Origin: Pseudoalteromonas luteoviolacea S2607
GTDB lineage: Bacteria > Pseudomonadota > Gammaproteobacteria > Enterobacterales > Alteromonadaceae
DNA length: 64,000 nt
Direction of reading: 5' to 3'
Assembly (NCBI RefSeq): GCF_001625575.1
Contig: NZ_AUXV01000020.1
Location: forward strand, 86,706 to 150,705
Below, piece after piece: positions 1 through 9,600 of the stretch. The notes under the pieces were generated by a model. That model saw only the letters and a list, made by a program, of their open reading frames with translations, was not told where the DNA came from and searched no databases. Position 1 is the stretch's first letter. Each line of letters opens with the position of its first letter. The position numbers were made by a program, and so were the translations under genes.

Positions 1-2
1 AA

Positions 3-227
3 ACCAAGCGCTTTAACTTGAGTGGGTGGATCATTATTTTACTAAGCTTTATCGTTAACCTATCCCAAGCAATAGGGTACGGTAGCTTGATGTTCTGTGG
101 GCAAATGGCGCTCTCTGTATTGCTGATTGCGGTGTGCTTAACTTACAAGCCTAATTGGATGAGATCACTTTTTTACCTACTTCCCTTGTTAGCTGTGATT
201 ATGGTTGTATCGTCGCAGGTATTTTAA
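3..227 (+). CDS. C-terminal part of a small membrane protein (DUF3325-like), cut by the window edge
   Basis: The reading frame is open from the first bases of the window, so this is the 3' end of a gene that starts upstream. About 74 residues are visible. They form two or three hydrophobic segments (roughly residues 10-25, 30-48 and 55-72) separated by short polar turns, with an R-x-x-x-x-GW motif before the first segment. The pattern resembles the DUF3325 family of roughly 100-residue inner-membrane proteins, which in other proteobacteria often sit next to PepSY or TonB-dependent iron-uptake genes. That context lies outside the window, so the family call is tentative and rests on recall. A TTG inside the frame at 18 should not be taken as the start. 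Confidence 0.5.
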   Translation, partial: TKRFNLSGWIIILLSFIVNLSQAIGYGSLMFCGQMALSVLLIAVCLTYKPNWMRSLFYLLPLLAVIMVVSSQVF

Positions 228-233
228 ACTTCA

Positions 234-263
234 GAGCTGCAGGTAAGCGATCACCTGCAGCTC
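234..263. terminator. Perfect 11-bp inverted repeat after the truncated membrane-protein gene
   Basis: GAGCTGCAGGT (234-244) is exactly complementary to ACCTGCAGCTC (253-263) with an 8-nt loop. It begins seven bases after the stop codon at 225-227, where a terminator is expected. A U-tract is missing: the next bases are the first copy of the 18-bp motif. It may be a terminator of weak type or a protein-binding dyad belonging to the motif cluster. Confidence 0.45.
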
Positions 264-866
264 AGATCATGATTTTACTACCTCTAACGTCTAGTTTTCT
301 CAATTTCTCATTAAAACCCACCCATTCAGTTAGTAAAAATCTGATCCTATGTAGTCTGACATCATTCCACTTAGTAAATATGTGATCCATCTGAAGTAAA
401 ATGGATAGATTAGTTAGTAAAAACTCGATCTCAAAGAGTTACGTTAGTAAATATGTGATCTCTAGCCTGTTTTTTAAAACATTAAGTTAGTAAAATTATG
501 ATCTGAGATTAGTACGCCTGAAGATGAACGATGATTTTGCGACAAAAGATAGTAATTCAAAGGCCAACTTTATATCACTCCTCAATTCTAAGTTAGTAAA
601 AATCTGATCTGGTTCGAATCAGCTCATGTTTTTACCTACTTAATGACCTCAAGTTAGTAAAATTATGATCTGCCTCACAGTAACTTGGTAAAATCGTGAT
701 CTCTGAATGATAAATTGTGATTAAAACATGCCGTTTGAATCATAGGAGAACAGGAAGAAACACATTAAACCTTTGATTTTAATGTACTAAACCATAAATC
801 TAGAGACCAACTACGCTTACTTTAAATTTGTATTGGTCAATCACATAGTAGGTAAAATTCTGATCT
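264..866. repeat. Cluster of ten 18-bp motif copies (distal iteron-like array)
   Basis: This gene-free stretch holds ten copies of an 18-bp element with consensus TTAGTAAAWNNNTGATCT. Copies on the plus strand start at 329, 371, 414, 444, 487, 593, 654, 685 and 849; one inverted copy is at 264-281. Start-to-start distances are 42, 43, 30, 43, 106, 61, 31 and 164 bp, mostly close to multiples of a helical turn, so bound proteins would lie on one face of the DNA. Every copy ends in GATC, the Dam site. The same element is concentrated in the presumed origin at 60.9-61.3 kb upstream of the Rep gene. I infer that it is a binding site for that Rep protein, although this array is about 60 kb from the origin. 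I see no convincing coding sequence between 228 and 943. Confidence 0.8.
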
Positions 867-911
867 AAAGCTTGTTCAATGTATATATTAAAAATATGTG
901 TGAAAGAGTAG

Positions 912-935
912 GGGGAGTTGATGAATTCACTCCCC
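912..935 (-). terminator. Hairpin downstream of the dihaem lipoprotein gene
   Basis: GGGGAGT (912-918) pairs with ACTCCCC (929-935) across a 10-nt loop, just past the stop codon of the minus-strand gene ending at 944. There is no clear U-tract on that strand, so it is a weak terminator candidate. Confidence 0.4.
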
Positions 936-943
936 ACTAGGGA

Positions 944-2596
944 TCAGTTTTTTGACCAATCGAGTTGCATGTCCCAAGCAAACTGCTTACTTTCTTTGAG
1001 CGGTGCCTGAGAATCATCTACTTGTTGTAAAACATTTTTCGCTTTTACTAGCGTTGCATCGCGACCGAATAAATAGCTCTGCTCTTTGACAATAGTAAGG
1101 TAGGCCTTATTCAAGGCCAGAGCACGCTCTTTTGAAGGTGTGATCAATTCATATAAATTAACTGCAGACTGCACTTTTTCCATGTCTACTTTACCACCTG
1201 TGAACCACTTTCTGAGCATCTCTTGGTTTTGGCGAAACTCATCACCACCGCCGACACGGGCCATATATGTTAAGAACTCACCTTGCTGCTCACCCACATT
1301 TGGTACGTCTTTTTGAGTACGTAGGTTGATGTAACCCCACCCCTCGGCACCTTCTACTTTGCGAGCAAATGAAAAAGTTTGATCATACGTGGAGCCAACC
1401 GTTTTATGGCAACCATTACAAAAAGCGAGCTCTTGCGCATGCTGTGGTCTCAATTCACCATTGCTGTCTTCAATATAACCATTGATGGTCCAGCCGAATG
1501 TATTGTTGACGCCTCTATCACCTAGGTACATGGTCACAGGCATCTTTTCGAACTCTTTTTCTTTTGCTTCCCGATAGTAAGAAGCTGCGATTTCTTGATT
1601 GGACTTAAAATTATGCTTTTTCATATAGCGTAACTCTTTGAGTCGCGGTGCGTTATAGATTTCACCATGCTCATCAACACCTAAGTAGCGCACGGTATGC
1701 AAAAACTCCGTACCTTCGGGATAGAGCATATGTGCTAACATTTCACCGCTGTCACCAACATACTTGGGCTGTGCAACAATTTTAGAGACAGTACTTAGCT
1801 TTCCATCACCGTTGAGATCTTGGCCAACTCGTTGTTCAGAGATTTGGGGGGCGCTGATTTCTTTTAACCCTTTTACGGCCAACTCAGTTAAACTCAAATT
1901 AGCAAGATAAACATCTCGGCTAAACGCGCCATTCAAGGTTTGAAACGAGCGAGGCAGACGGATCATGACATCGCCTGTTGAGCCATTCGTTGGCCAAAAT
2001 GTGCTAGGAAAAGGCTTGTAGTTAAAGGCGACCCAGCCGCTGCCATCACGTGCAAAACCCAATTCATCAAACGCTTTTTCAGGGAAGGCAAGGTCTTTGA
2101 TCGGTGTTATTTCACCCTTCCAACCAGCATCTTTAGAGATTTTTTCGATAAATGGACTGTAGTTGTCTTGCTCTATCCAGTTAGTAATTTCTTGATCTGA
2201 GATCCCTTTGATAAGCTCTGTGCGGTCAATAAATAAGTTTTTCCAGTGGTTAGTCAAGCCGAGGTCTGAAAATTCATAATCACCTTGAAGATCACCATCA
2301 TTCATTACATTAGGACGATTTTTTTGTTCATGATAAGACTGATGACACGCGTAACACGGGTTGTTAACCCCATCGGTTTTAGTATAACACTGAGGGGGTA
2401 TCACAGATTCTGGGTTATAAACTTCATCGTGTTCAATATAGGCTGTAGCAGGAATATCATCACCCGTTTTATACGGTGAACTCACGATATCTTCAGATGC
2501 TTCAGTTGGTAAATTTTTGCTCTGTTGCAGTGTGTCAGAACATCCACTTATAAGTATCGCTGCAGCGATTGTGGTAATAAGTAATTGGTGTTGCAT
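944..2596 (-). CDS. Lipoprotein with two CxxCH haem-binding motifs (cytochrome c family)
   Basis: The protein is about 550 residues and starts with a lipoprotein signal peptide (MQHQLLITT...LISGC, lipobox ISGC), so it should be exported and lipidated. Two c-type haem motifs are visible: CYACH near residue 80 and CNGCH near residue 395. It is therefore likely a periplasm-facing dihaem electron-transfer or redox protein; the partner and substrate cannot be read from the sequence. The start at 2596 is chosen because GGAAG lies about 8 nt upstream and the signal peptide begins there; the frame opens five codons earlier. It lies 67 bp downstream of the PhoX-like gene on the same strand, but a strong terminator stands between them, so expression of the two may be uncoupled or attenuated. 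I do not recognise a named family. Confidence 0.75.
   Translation of the reverse strand: MQHQLLITTIAAAILISGCSDTLQQSKNLPTEASEDIVSSPYKTGDDIPATAYIEHDEVYNPESVIPPQCYTKTDGVNNPCYACHQSYHEQKNRPNVMNDGDLQGDYEFSDLGLTNHWKNLFIDRTELIKGISDQEITNWIEQDNYSPFIEKISKDAGWKGEITPIKDLAFPEKAFDELGFARDGSGWVAFNYKPFPSTFWPTNGSTGDVMIRLPRSFQTLNGAFSRDVYLANLSLTELAVKGLKEISAPQISEQRVGQDLNGDGKLSTVSKIVAQPKYVGDSGEMLAHMLYPEGTEFLHTVRYLGVDEHGEIYNAPRLKELRYMKKHNFKSNQEIAASYYREAKEKEFEKMPVTMYLGDRGVNNTFGWTINGYIEDSNGELRPQHAQELAFCNGCHKTVGSTYDQTFSFARKVEGAEGWGYINLRTQKDVPNVGEQQGEFLTYMARVGGGDEFRQNQEMLRKWFTGGKVDMEKVQSAVNLYELITPSKERALALNKAYLTIVKEQSYLFGRDATLVKAKNVLQQVDDSQAPLKESKQFAWDMQLDWSKN
2181..2198 (+). repeat. Degenerate copy of the 18-bp motif inside a gene
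   Basis: TTAGTAATTTCTTGATCT differs from the consensus at two fixed positions (8 and 9). It lies in the coding region of the dihaem lipoprotein and may be coincidental. Confidence 0.3.
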
Positions 2597-2621
2597 TTGT
2601 ATGACTTCCATTTAAAAAGCG

Positions 2622-2648
2622 AAAAAAGCGGTGCATCAGCACCGCTTT
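2622..2648 (-). terminator. Rho-independent terminator between the PhoX-like and dihaem genes
   Basis: A perfect 10-bp stem, AAAGCGGTGC (625-634 in the 2.6-kb block) with GCACCGCTTT (639-648), has a 4-nt loop. On the minus strand it is followed by six consecutive U residues. It lies after the stop codon of the PhoX-like gene and before the start of the dihaem lipoprotein gene. Confidence 0.85.
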
Positions 2649-2663
2649 AGTTTTTAGTTATTG

Positions 2664-4595
2664 TTATTTTGATTTCGGGTCATACATCCACAATGTATTG
2701 TTGTATTTCCAAGATGCGCTGTGATCTTCGCCGATTAGAATACGACCATCACGCATAACAATTACATTGTCAGGCTGCGCCAGCTGACTTGCATCACAAC
2801 GTACGTCTGACGTTAAAGAAGAGCGATAAGTAGAACCCATAACAACTGGTTCGATTCGCGTTAAGCTGTAGTTTTGATCGATATGTGCGCGGTAAACACC
2901 GCCACAATCTTTAACGCGCGAAGAAAGTTGAATATCACCTTCACCATCAATCATGGTGTTGTCGATATCCGCAATACCAATATAGAGATAAGCTTTTTCA
3001 ACAACTTCACCTTCAATGACGTCTTGGCCTGAAATGGCCTCTAATACTCGGTCATGGTTAATTGCCAAACCCTCAAGCTTACGCCACTCAGCCGTCGCCC
3101 CTTTGAGACGAGCAGCTTGACGAGCTTCAAGGAATGCCACACGGTCATCCATAGGTTTACCAGCTGTAACAGGAGAACCTCCTTCTTCAGCGGTTGGGTA
3201 AGTTGCTTTACCATCTACCCACGCCTGTACATCTGCCATTGAGATGTAATTCGTTTGACCATCAACATAACTGTCCGGAGCAATCCCGTCGTACTCAGTG
3301 ATCCACTCTAAAATTGCAGCGTTTGTACCAGTTGCAATCTCGACCCACTCAACATCAAACCCAGTTACTGCTGGATCTGATAGGCCTTTATCCTGAGTCA
3401 ACTTCGCGCCGTATAACGTACCTGAGCTAAGGTCTTCTGCATTGTCTGCAACAAACTTAAATAATACGCCACCGGTATCATCTTGAGAGGAATAAACGGT
3501 GCGGCGGTCAGGCATTACAACCGCGTTTTCGTGCTCGTAACGACCAATGGTGTAGTGCTTTTCTACGGTTGGCGTGTCAGACAGCGGAGATTTTACTTCT
3601 GCGATATAACCGTAGCGATAAGGATTTGGTGACTCTGGTGCCAAAAAGTCTCTAAATTGTTGTAGGCGAGTGCTAACAACTGGTGCATTCCAATCTGGGC
3701 TGGTTGTTGTATCAACAGTAGAGTTTACAATCCACTCTTCTGACGTTAGCGGTGTCCCCCAAGGAGATACTGAACCAAAACAGTTTGCAGCAGTCCCTTT
3801 CACAGCGTCAAAGTCGATCATCATCGCCTGCTCAACGCTCCAACGACCCGTTGTGCTCTTACTCATTTTCAAACGGCTCATGCCACCTGGGTAGTCTTCC
3901 CAGTTAGTAAATAAGTAACCTGTGTTTTCAGACTCGAAGATAAACCCATTAAAATCAGGCATATCATTTTTAATGATTTCTTGACCAGAAGTCATACCGT
4001 AAATGACACCTAAACCGCCCGCTAGACCATCTTCTCCTAAGTCTGCGTATGTATCACCACTTTGACCTAGAATTTGATACTGACCAATTGCTGTAACGAT
4101 AGTTTGTTGTTCAAACTCCGTTTCGTGTAAAGGCGCATCGACCAAGTTGCGAGGCAGCTCATTAAAGTTCACACCGGTCAACACACCAACTGTGCCAGTG
4201 TTAAATGGACGGTTATTAAATGAGTCAACAGCGCTATTTTCATCACTCGGGTGTTGCGCATTAAAGAATAAGTCGCCTTGCTCCGTTAAGAACAGCCCCG
4301 TTACCTCTGACCCCGTTGGAACAGTTGCAATTCGCACTAGGCCAGAACCACCATTGATGCCATCAGTACCGTCAGCGCCATTTTGACCATCAACACCATT
4401 TTGGCCATCAGTACCATTCGACCCGTTGGTACCGTTTGTGCCGTCTTTACCATTTGTGCCATTGCTACCAGCTTGTCCAGTTTCACCTTGAACACCCTGT
4501 TCACCCTTGACACCTTGTGCACCATCATCTCCATCACAAGCAGTCAAAGCCAGAACAACAGCACTGGCAATTAACGAATAGGCTATGCGCTTCAT
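2664..4595 (-). CDS. PhoX-like (DUF839) lipoprotein with an N-terminal collagen-like repeat
   Basis: A lipoprotein signal (MKRIAYSLIASAVVLALTAC) is followed by about 20 Gly-X-Y triplets (roughly residues 21-85), for example DGAQGVKGEQGVQGETG. The rest, up to residue 643, matches the DUF839/PhoX fold: there is a C-x-G-S-x-x-P-WGTPL-T-S-E-E segment and a YEHENAVV...DDTGG block, both typical of the family. Known PhoX proteins are calcium/iron-dependent alkaline phosphatases. Whether this member keeps that activity cannot be told here. The start at 4595 has GGAG 8 nt upstream; the frame runs 25 codons further but without a ribosome-binding site or signal. The collagen-like stretch probably forms a stalk that holds the enzyme away from the outer membrane. 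It lies upstream of the dihaem lipoprotein on the same strand. Confidence 0.82.
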   Translation of the reverse strand: MKRIAYSLIASAVVLALTACDGDDGAQGVKGEQGVQGETGQAGSNGTNGKDGTNGTNGSNGTDGQNGVDGQNGADGTDGINGGSGLVRIATVPTGSEVTGLFLTEQGDLFFNAQHPSDENSAVDSFNNRPFNTGTVGVLTGVNFNELPRNLVDAPLHETEFEQQTIVTAIGQYQILGQSGDTYADLGEDGLAGGLGVIYGMTSGQEIIKNDMPDFNGFIFESENTGYLFTNWEDYPGGMSRLKMSKSTTGRWSVEQAMMIDFDAVKGTAANCFGSVSPWGTPLTSEEWIVNSTVDTTTSPDWNAPVVSTRLQQFRDFLAPESPNPYRYGYIAEVKSPLSDTPTVEKHYTIGRYEHENAVVMPDRRTVYSSQDDTGGVLFKFVADNAEDLSSGTLYGAKLTQDKGLSDPAVTGFDVEWVEIATGTNAAILEWITEYDGIAPDSYVDGQTNYISMADVQAWVDGKATYPTAEEGGSPVTAGKPMDDRVAFLEARQAARLKGATAEWRKLEGLAINHDRVLEAISGQDVIEGEVVEKAYLYIGIADIDNTMIDGEGDIQLSSRVKDCGGVYRAHIDQNYSLTRIEPVVMGSTYRSSLTSDVRCDASQLAQPDNVIVMRDGRILIGEDHSASWKYNNTLWMYDPKSK

Positions 4596-4738
4596 TATTA
4601 TTACTCCGATTAGTTTTGCTACATTGGGTTTGTTTATAAGCGGACATAGCCTGACCGGAGGAAATGACATTAGAGTTTATGTACTATGAAACTTTTCCGA
4701 CAAAAAGATGACTAAATTAATGCAACTGTAAAGGGGGC

Positions 4739-5287
4739 TTACAAATTTTTGGCCATTGTATGCTTCATATATATGAGTTCATCTACCGAGTAACCGAGCT
4801 GCTTAACCGTTTCTTCAAAGTCTCTCAAAACACTCTCTGAGACTTTCGGAGTACGAGATAACAGCCACAAATAATCCTTGTTATAGCTCGTGACATAGGC
4901 GTATTCATAGTTCACTTTATCCAGTTTGAAAACCACATAACTACCATAGAAAGGACCAAAAAACGACACTTTCAAATGACCTAAGGTTGGATTTGAGACA
5001 AACTTAGCAATCCCCTCAGCTTGTTTCCATTCACCTTCTTTAACCACGTAACCACGATTTAGCACAGACACCGTACCATCATCTTGTAACTCATAAGTTG
5101 CAGTCACGCTATCCATACCGCGTTCAAAGCGGTGGTCTAACCTCGCGATTTCATACCATACGCCTTGATACCTCTGGACATCAAAGCTTGTTACTGGCTG
5201 CACACCTTCTGGGAGCCCTGTGCAACCACCAATACTCATTGCACCCCAAAAGATAAAAACAATCCCTAAAAATTGACCTTTCAACAT
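4739..5287 (-). CDS. blc: Outer-membrane lipocalin Blc
   Basis: The 182-residue product has a lipoprotein signal (lipobox IGGC near residue 22) and the lipocalin G-x-W signature in YQGVWYEIARLDHRFERG, directly after the mature N-terminus. The later blocks Y...DYLWLLSRTP also match bacterial lipocalins. Blc binds fatty acids and lysophospholipids at the inner face of the outer membrane, and in E. coli it is induced in stationary phase. The start has AAGGAG 6 nt upstream. It is monocistronic as far as I can see, with the divergent gene at 5404 on the other side. Confidence 0.92.
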   Translation of the reverse strand: MLKGQFLGIVFIFWGAMSIGGCTGLPEGVQPVTSFDVQRYQGVWYEIARLDHRFERGMDSVTATYELQDDGTVSVLNRGYVVKEGEWKQAEGIAKFVSNPTLGHLKVSFFGPFYGSYVVFKLDKVNYEYAYVTSYNKDYLWLLSRTPKVSESVLRDFEETVKQLGYSVDELIYMKHTMAKNL

Positions 5288-5403
5288 GATAGACTCCTTG
5301 ATTCTGATTTAATCTACAGTATTGCAGTTGTTTGATACGGCGCTAATCCCGTATACGATCGCTTCGCTGAAAATACATAAACCATTGAAATAAATCATAG
5401 ATC

Positions 5404-5964
5404 ATGAAAATACCAACTCAAGGGTTTGGCGCCACACGTGGCCTATTAGCCGTCTATATAGAAAATAGACCACCTTTAGATGAATACAAAAACCTTAATA
5501 AAATTATACCTTTACAGCATGGTGAGATAGAGTATATCAATCAAGAGTGCGGTAATGGGTGGCGTAAAGTCTTTAATGTTTTTAGCAAATTTATCGCAGA
5601 ACTCAGTCACCCAGATCACAATTTTACTAAGTTAAAAAAAGCCAACACTCGCTGGCAAACTTATCGCGATAGCACCTTGTTACAGGGCCATAGCCAAGAG
5701 GCCTTGATTTTCAGCGCGCCAAACCTAGCACAAAGCCACTATACTTGGCATATCATCGCGGGCCGTACTTATGCCAAGCAATTATTAAAAGATCAGATTT
5801 TTACCAACTCACTCGTTTGGTTAGATGAAGAGTTTGCAATAGATGAAGTAAACAAGTTGATAGTGTGCCCTTACTTTGACTACAGACAACTTAGCAATAT
5901 AAAAATTGCTAAGTTGGTCGCATTAATTAAAAGTGGGGCAGGGGGAGTACACCTATCTACATAG
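5404..5964 (+). CDS. Conserved hypothetical protein, 186 residues
   Basis: No signal peptide or membrane segment is seen, so the product is likely cytoplasmic. Notable stretches are the N-terminal VYIENRPPLDEY, a central CGNGWRKVFNVFSKF and a hydrophobic C-terminus. I do not recognise a named family with confidence. The gene is divergent from blc and converges with the methyltransferase gene 10 bp away. It contains two inverted copies of the 18-bp motif (5613-5630 and 5790-5807), the second with TTGGTAAAAATCTGATCT. Two near-perfect copies inside one 561-bp gene is unlikely by chance and suggests the gene doubles as a binding platform. Confidence 0.7.
   Translation: MKIPTQGFGATRGLLAVYIENRPPLDEYKNLNKIIPLQHGEIEYINQECGNGWRKVFNVFSKFIAELSHPDHNFTKLKKANTRWQTYRDSTLLQGHSQEALIFSAPNLAQSHYTWHIIAGRTYAKQLLKDQIFTNSLVWLDEEFAIDEVNKLIVCPYFDYRQLSNIKIAKLVALIKSGAGGVHLST
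5613..5630 (-). repeat. 18-bp motif copy inside the hypothetical gene
   Basis: Reads TTAGTAAAATTGTGATCT on the minus strand, a full match to the consensus, although it encodes protein on the plus strand. Confidence 0.75.
5790..5807 (-). repeat. 18-bp motif copy inside the hypothetical gene
   Basis: Reads TTGGTAAAAATCTGATCT on the minus strand, the same TTGG variant as the copies at 685 and 61241. Confidence 0.72.
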
Positions 5965-5974
5965 GCAATACCAT

Positions 5975-6646
5975 TTAATTACGCTTATAGGTATTGATGG
6001 CGCTAAAACCTAGCGCCTTAAAATAAACTATAGGCGTCGAAAACCCAGCCTTTTCAAGTAAACTAGTTAAGCTTTCTAAACTGATGGGATAAAATTCCTC
6101 AACGAAATTACGGCGCATTTTTTCGACTCCTTGGTCGGTCAAACCCAATACGTTATGACAGAATTGAAACTGGGCCTCTCGCTCAAAGTTAGTCCCTGGA
6201 AGCATAAGGTCGGCTAAAAATAACCTTCCTTCAGGCTTAAGGTTGTGGCTGATCTGCATGAGCAAATCGTTTTTATCGCCATTATCCTGTACGAAATGCA
6301 TCACTAATAAGCACAACGCAGCATCCGCCTGAAACGCATTGTCAGTTAGTTTACCGTGATGAATAGTTACGCGGTCGCGAATGCCCAAGTTAGTAAAATT
6401 TTGATCTGCTATGTCTAACATATCTGCTGACACATCCTGCGCAATAAAATGCCAACCTTGATTTTGCTCAGCAAGCTCTACGATTTCACGTCCCGTGCCA
6501 GCCCCAACAACCAAAATAGTGGCATCTTGCCCCAACATCACCCGTAATTGAGCGGCCGTAATTTGATGCAAAAGTGCGTAACCGGGTACTAGTTTGCCAA
6601 TACGCTGGTCATAATTGAGTGCTTCTTCACCTGTAAATGTTGGCAT
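5975..6646 (-). CDS. Class I SAM-dependent methyltransferase
   Basis: The 223-residue protein carries the AdoMet-binding motif I ILVVGAGTGREIVELA (about residues 47-62), an acidic residue at the end of the second strand (FIAQDVSADML) and a motif IV-like stretch around ALCLLVMHF. This is the standard Rossmann fold of small-molecule methyltransferases of the UbiE/TehB type. The substrate cannot be deduced. The start is supported by AAGGA 6 nt upstream. It lies 47 bp downstream of sbcC on the same strand in the sense that sbcC transcription would run into it from the right, so it may be the last gene of the sbcDC transcript. A copy of the 18-bp motif lies within it at 6390-6407. Confidence 0.85.
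   Translation of the reverse strand: MPTFTGEEALNYDQRIGKLVPGYALLHQITAAQLRVMLGQDATILVVGAGTGREIVELAEQNQGWHFIAQDVSADMLDIADQNFTNLGIRDRVTIHHGKLTDNAFQADAALCLLVMHFVQDNGDKNDLLMQISHNLKPEGRLFLADLMLPGTNFEREAQFQFCHNVLGLTDQGVEKMRRNFVEEFYPISLESLTSLLEKAGFSTPIVYFKALGFSAINTYKRN
6390..6407 (+). repeat. 18-bp motif copy inside the methyltransferase gene
   Basis: TTAGTAAAATTTTGATCT, a full match to the consensus on the plus strand; the gene itself is on the minus strand. Confidence 0.75.
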
Positions 6647-6695
6647 TTTCTTTCCTTAATAATGTGTTTTAATCCAGCGCACCCCAGCGATAGTA

Positions 6696-9600
6696 TCAAG
6701 ACGCATGAGTTAACACTGTCGAGTACCCGCCGGCTTGTTTCTTGATTTGAACTTGTGTAGCCACTCGCTCAGTCATTTGTGCCACATGAGAGATCACGCC
6801 AACTTTTCGGCCTTGCGATTGCAGTGCATCTAATGCGTCCAACGCCACGCTGAGAGTTTCAGGGTCCAAAGTACCAAAACCTTCATCGATAAATAGAGAA
6901 TTGATCTGTACTTGATTAGATGACAAAGATGCCAGCCCCAATGCCAAAGCCAGTGACACTAAGAATGACTCACCGCCAGACAACGTATTAACGCTGCGCT
7001 GTTCATCAGCCATATCTCTGTCGACAATAGCTATTTCCAAGGATTGACCGATCACGGTCAATCGATAGCGCCGAGACAAACTACTCAAGTGGTGATTTGC
7101 ATAGTGCAGCAGGATTTTTAATGTTTGCGTCTGCGCCAAATTGCGCATTGTCTTACCTGTCGCATCGCCTAAGAGTCGATTCAGTAGGTGCCAATTTTCG
7201 TAGTCACTTTGCATGCGCAGCAGTTCATCTTGATGGGCCCTTATTTTTTCAACGTTGTCATGATGAGTTTGTAAACTCACAGATAACGTAATGATTTGCC
7301 CGTTAAGCGTTTCTTGCTGAAGCGACAGTGACTCTAGGTATTCATTTAGTGCATCTTGGCTTTGCTCAGGGCTTTCAATGGCGCAGTGCTCTGCCATATT
7401 TTTGTCTACATGCTGCAACTGAGATCGTTTTTCTACCAACTTAGATTCAAGCAATTGCGCCTGTTCAATTAATGGTTGCCAGTGTGATTTTTGTAGCGAC
7501 AGTAGCTCATAGACCAACACTTCATTGAGTTCATTATGTTGCGCCGATGCGCCCTCCAACCAAGTTAAAAATCGTGTGTGGTTATCGTCGAGTACCGTTT
7601 GGTACTCCTGACACTGCGCTGTGAGGTGTTTTAACTTGATTGCGTGCTCGTCTTGTTCTTTCAGTAACTGCTGTAACCTATCTTTTTGCGTCTGCAATCG
7701 CGATTGTGCAGCGGCTTCGTACGCTTGTAATTGCTGCTGCCATTGATCCGCACTTTGCTCAAGCGGCAACAACTCAGCCCGCTTACTTTTTGTTTCGTCG
7801 CACAGCGTAACTTGCTGAGAAAGTAGTATAGATACGTCCACAACTTGTTGTTTTACTTGTTCAAGTAATTGCTCTTTAGCATGTAGCTTGGGCTGAATCT
7901 CTGTGATATGTCGCCCTAGTTCATTTAGCTGGCTTATTTTTTGTTGCTGTGACTGTACTGCGTTTGCAAGGGTTTCAGTGGCATTATGGGGGGCTAACTC
8001 AAACTGTGACAACCACTGAGGTTCAGGGTACACCTCTGTAATGCGTGTCCTTAGGCTTTGAGATAACCTGTCCAGCTCCTCAGAGCGTTGCGCCTTGCTA
8101 GTTAATAATTGCGTATACTCTTGCACTTGAGCTTGATGTTGACTCAAAGTCGCGTTCGCTGTGTTCAATTGCTGTTGTAGTGCCTGCTGTGCCTGAAACT
8201 TCTGTTGCTGCGCTTTACTAAGCTCGCTATATCTCGATAACAGCTCTTCTATTTCAAGCAATTGCAATTCATGTTTTGACGCATCAGCAAAGATCGAGGG
8301 AAGCTCATGAAGCAGCGCTTTGTTTGCCTGTTGCTTTTGCACAATCTGTGCATTTTGCTGTAAGGAGGCCTGTAGCTGACCATTGATTTGCTCTAAATGC
8401 GACACCACCTCATGATAGCGTGTTTGGGTTTGCGCACGTGCTTTTTCAGCAGCCTGATACTGACTTTCAAAGTCATTGATCAACTGCTGCCAATGCGTAT
8501 CAATATGATCGACATGATAAGGATGTTCAGTAGCACCGCACACCACACACTCTTTACCGTGCTCTAACTGTGCCCTCAATGCGCTGATGTTATCACTCGC
8601 TCGCAGTTTAACTTGGTGTAAGTTATCTTGGGTAATTAGCAACTGCTGCCTAGTCAACTCATCTTGATGCTCGGCATCTTTACGTTGTGCATTGGCACTG
8701 TGCTGCTGATGTCTGAGGCTGTCAATTTGTGTTTGTAATTGAAGCAATTCATTATCTAATTGAGATTGCTGTACAATCGCCTGCTGAGCTTTTTGCACTT
8801 GAGACTTTTGGAACTGCAATTGCTCATAATCTAGCTCAGCTAACTCCCGCTGAATTTGGGTAAGCTCTATCTGGCTCTGTTCTAAGCTGCGTGCCAGATC
8901 TTTACACCTAGGCTCTGCTGTTTGCAATGCAGCCTGAGCAGCCTTAAGCTGGGAATCTATAGATTGTTGTGCCCCGACAATCGCGCTTTTTTCATCAAAA
9001 GCCCCCAAGTATTGTTGTAAAACTTCATTGATCTCTTGCCAATGTGCTGTTAGCTCTAACAAGGCTGGCTGCTCAGACAGTTGTGCTTTGGTTTCATCAT
9101 GCTGTGTCGTTAAGCTGCTCACTTGCAAGTTCAATGCTTGATGTTCGGCTACATGATTTTTCTCTGAGTTTTGCAGTTGAGTTAACTGGCTTCGATGTTG
9201 CTCTGCAAGGGCAAAATGCTCGGCACAAATACTATCGAGCTCTCGAACACGTAGTACGTCAGGACCATGTTTTACTAGGGCTTCTTGAGCGCTGCTTACC
9301 GCGGCATTTGCCGATGTAAGTTTTTGCTCTTGTGAAGCTATTTGTGGCTGTAAGTCAATTTGGCAAAGCGCTTGGATTGCTTCTTGGTTGCGTTGCAGCA
9401 CCTGCTCTGTTTGCGACTTTTGTTCTCGGTTGTCTGCAATTTGCTGAACTACTAACGCAAGTTTAGCGCGCTTAAATTCACTTTGTTGCTTGGACAACTC
9501 TGCCTCAGTTGCAGAAACTTCAGTTGCTAACTCATCATGCTGTTGCTGTAGCTTGTGCTTTGTAATATACCAAGCCAATTGCAATTCAGTAGTTTTTAGC

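Noticed and set aside
329..504. CRISPR-like array with 42-43 bp spacing
   Set aside because: The repeats are only 18 bp and degenerate in the middle, later spacings vary from 30 to 164 bp, and the same element appears elsewhere in both orientations and at the origin.
4337..4537. Frames inside the collagen-like region on both strands
   Set aside because: They are shadows of the Gly-X-Y codon repetition of the PhoX-like gene.
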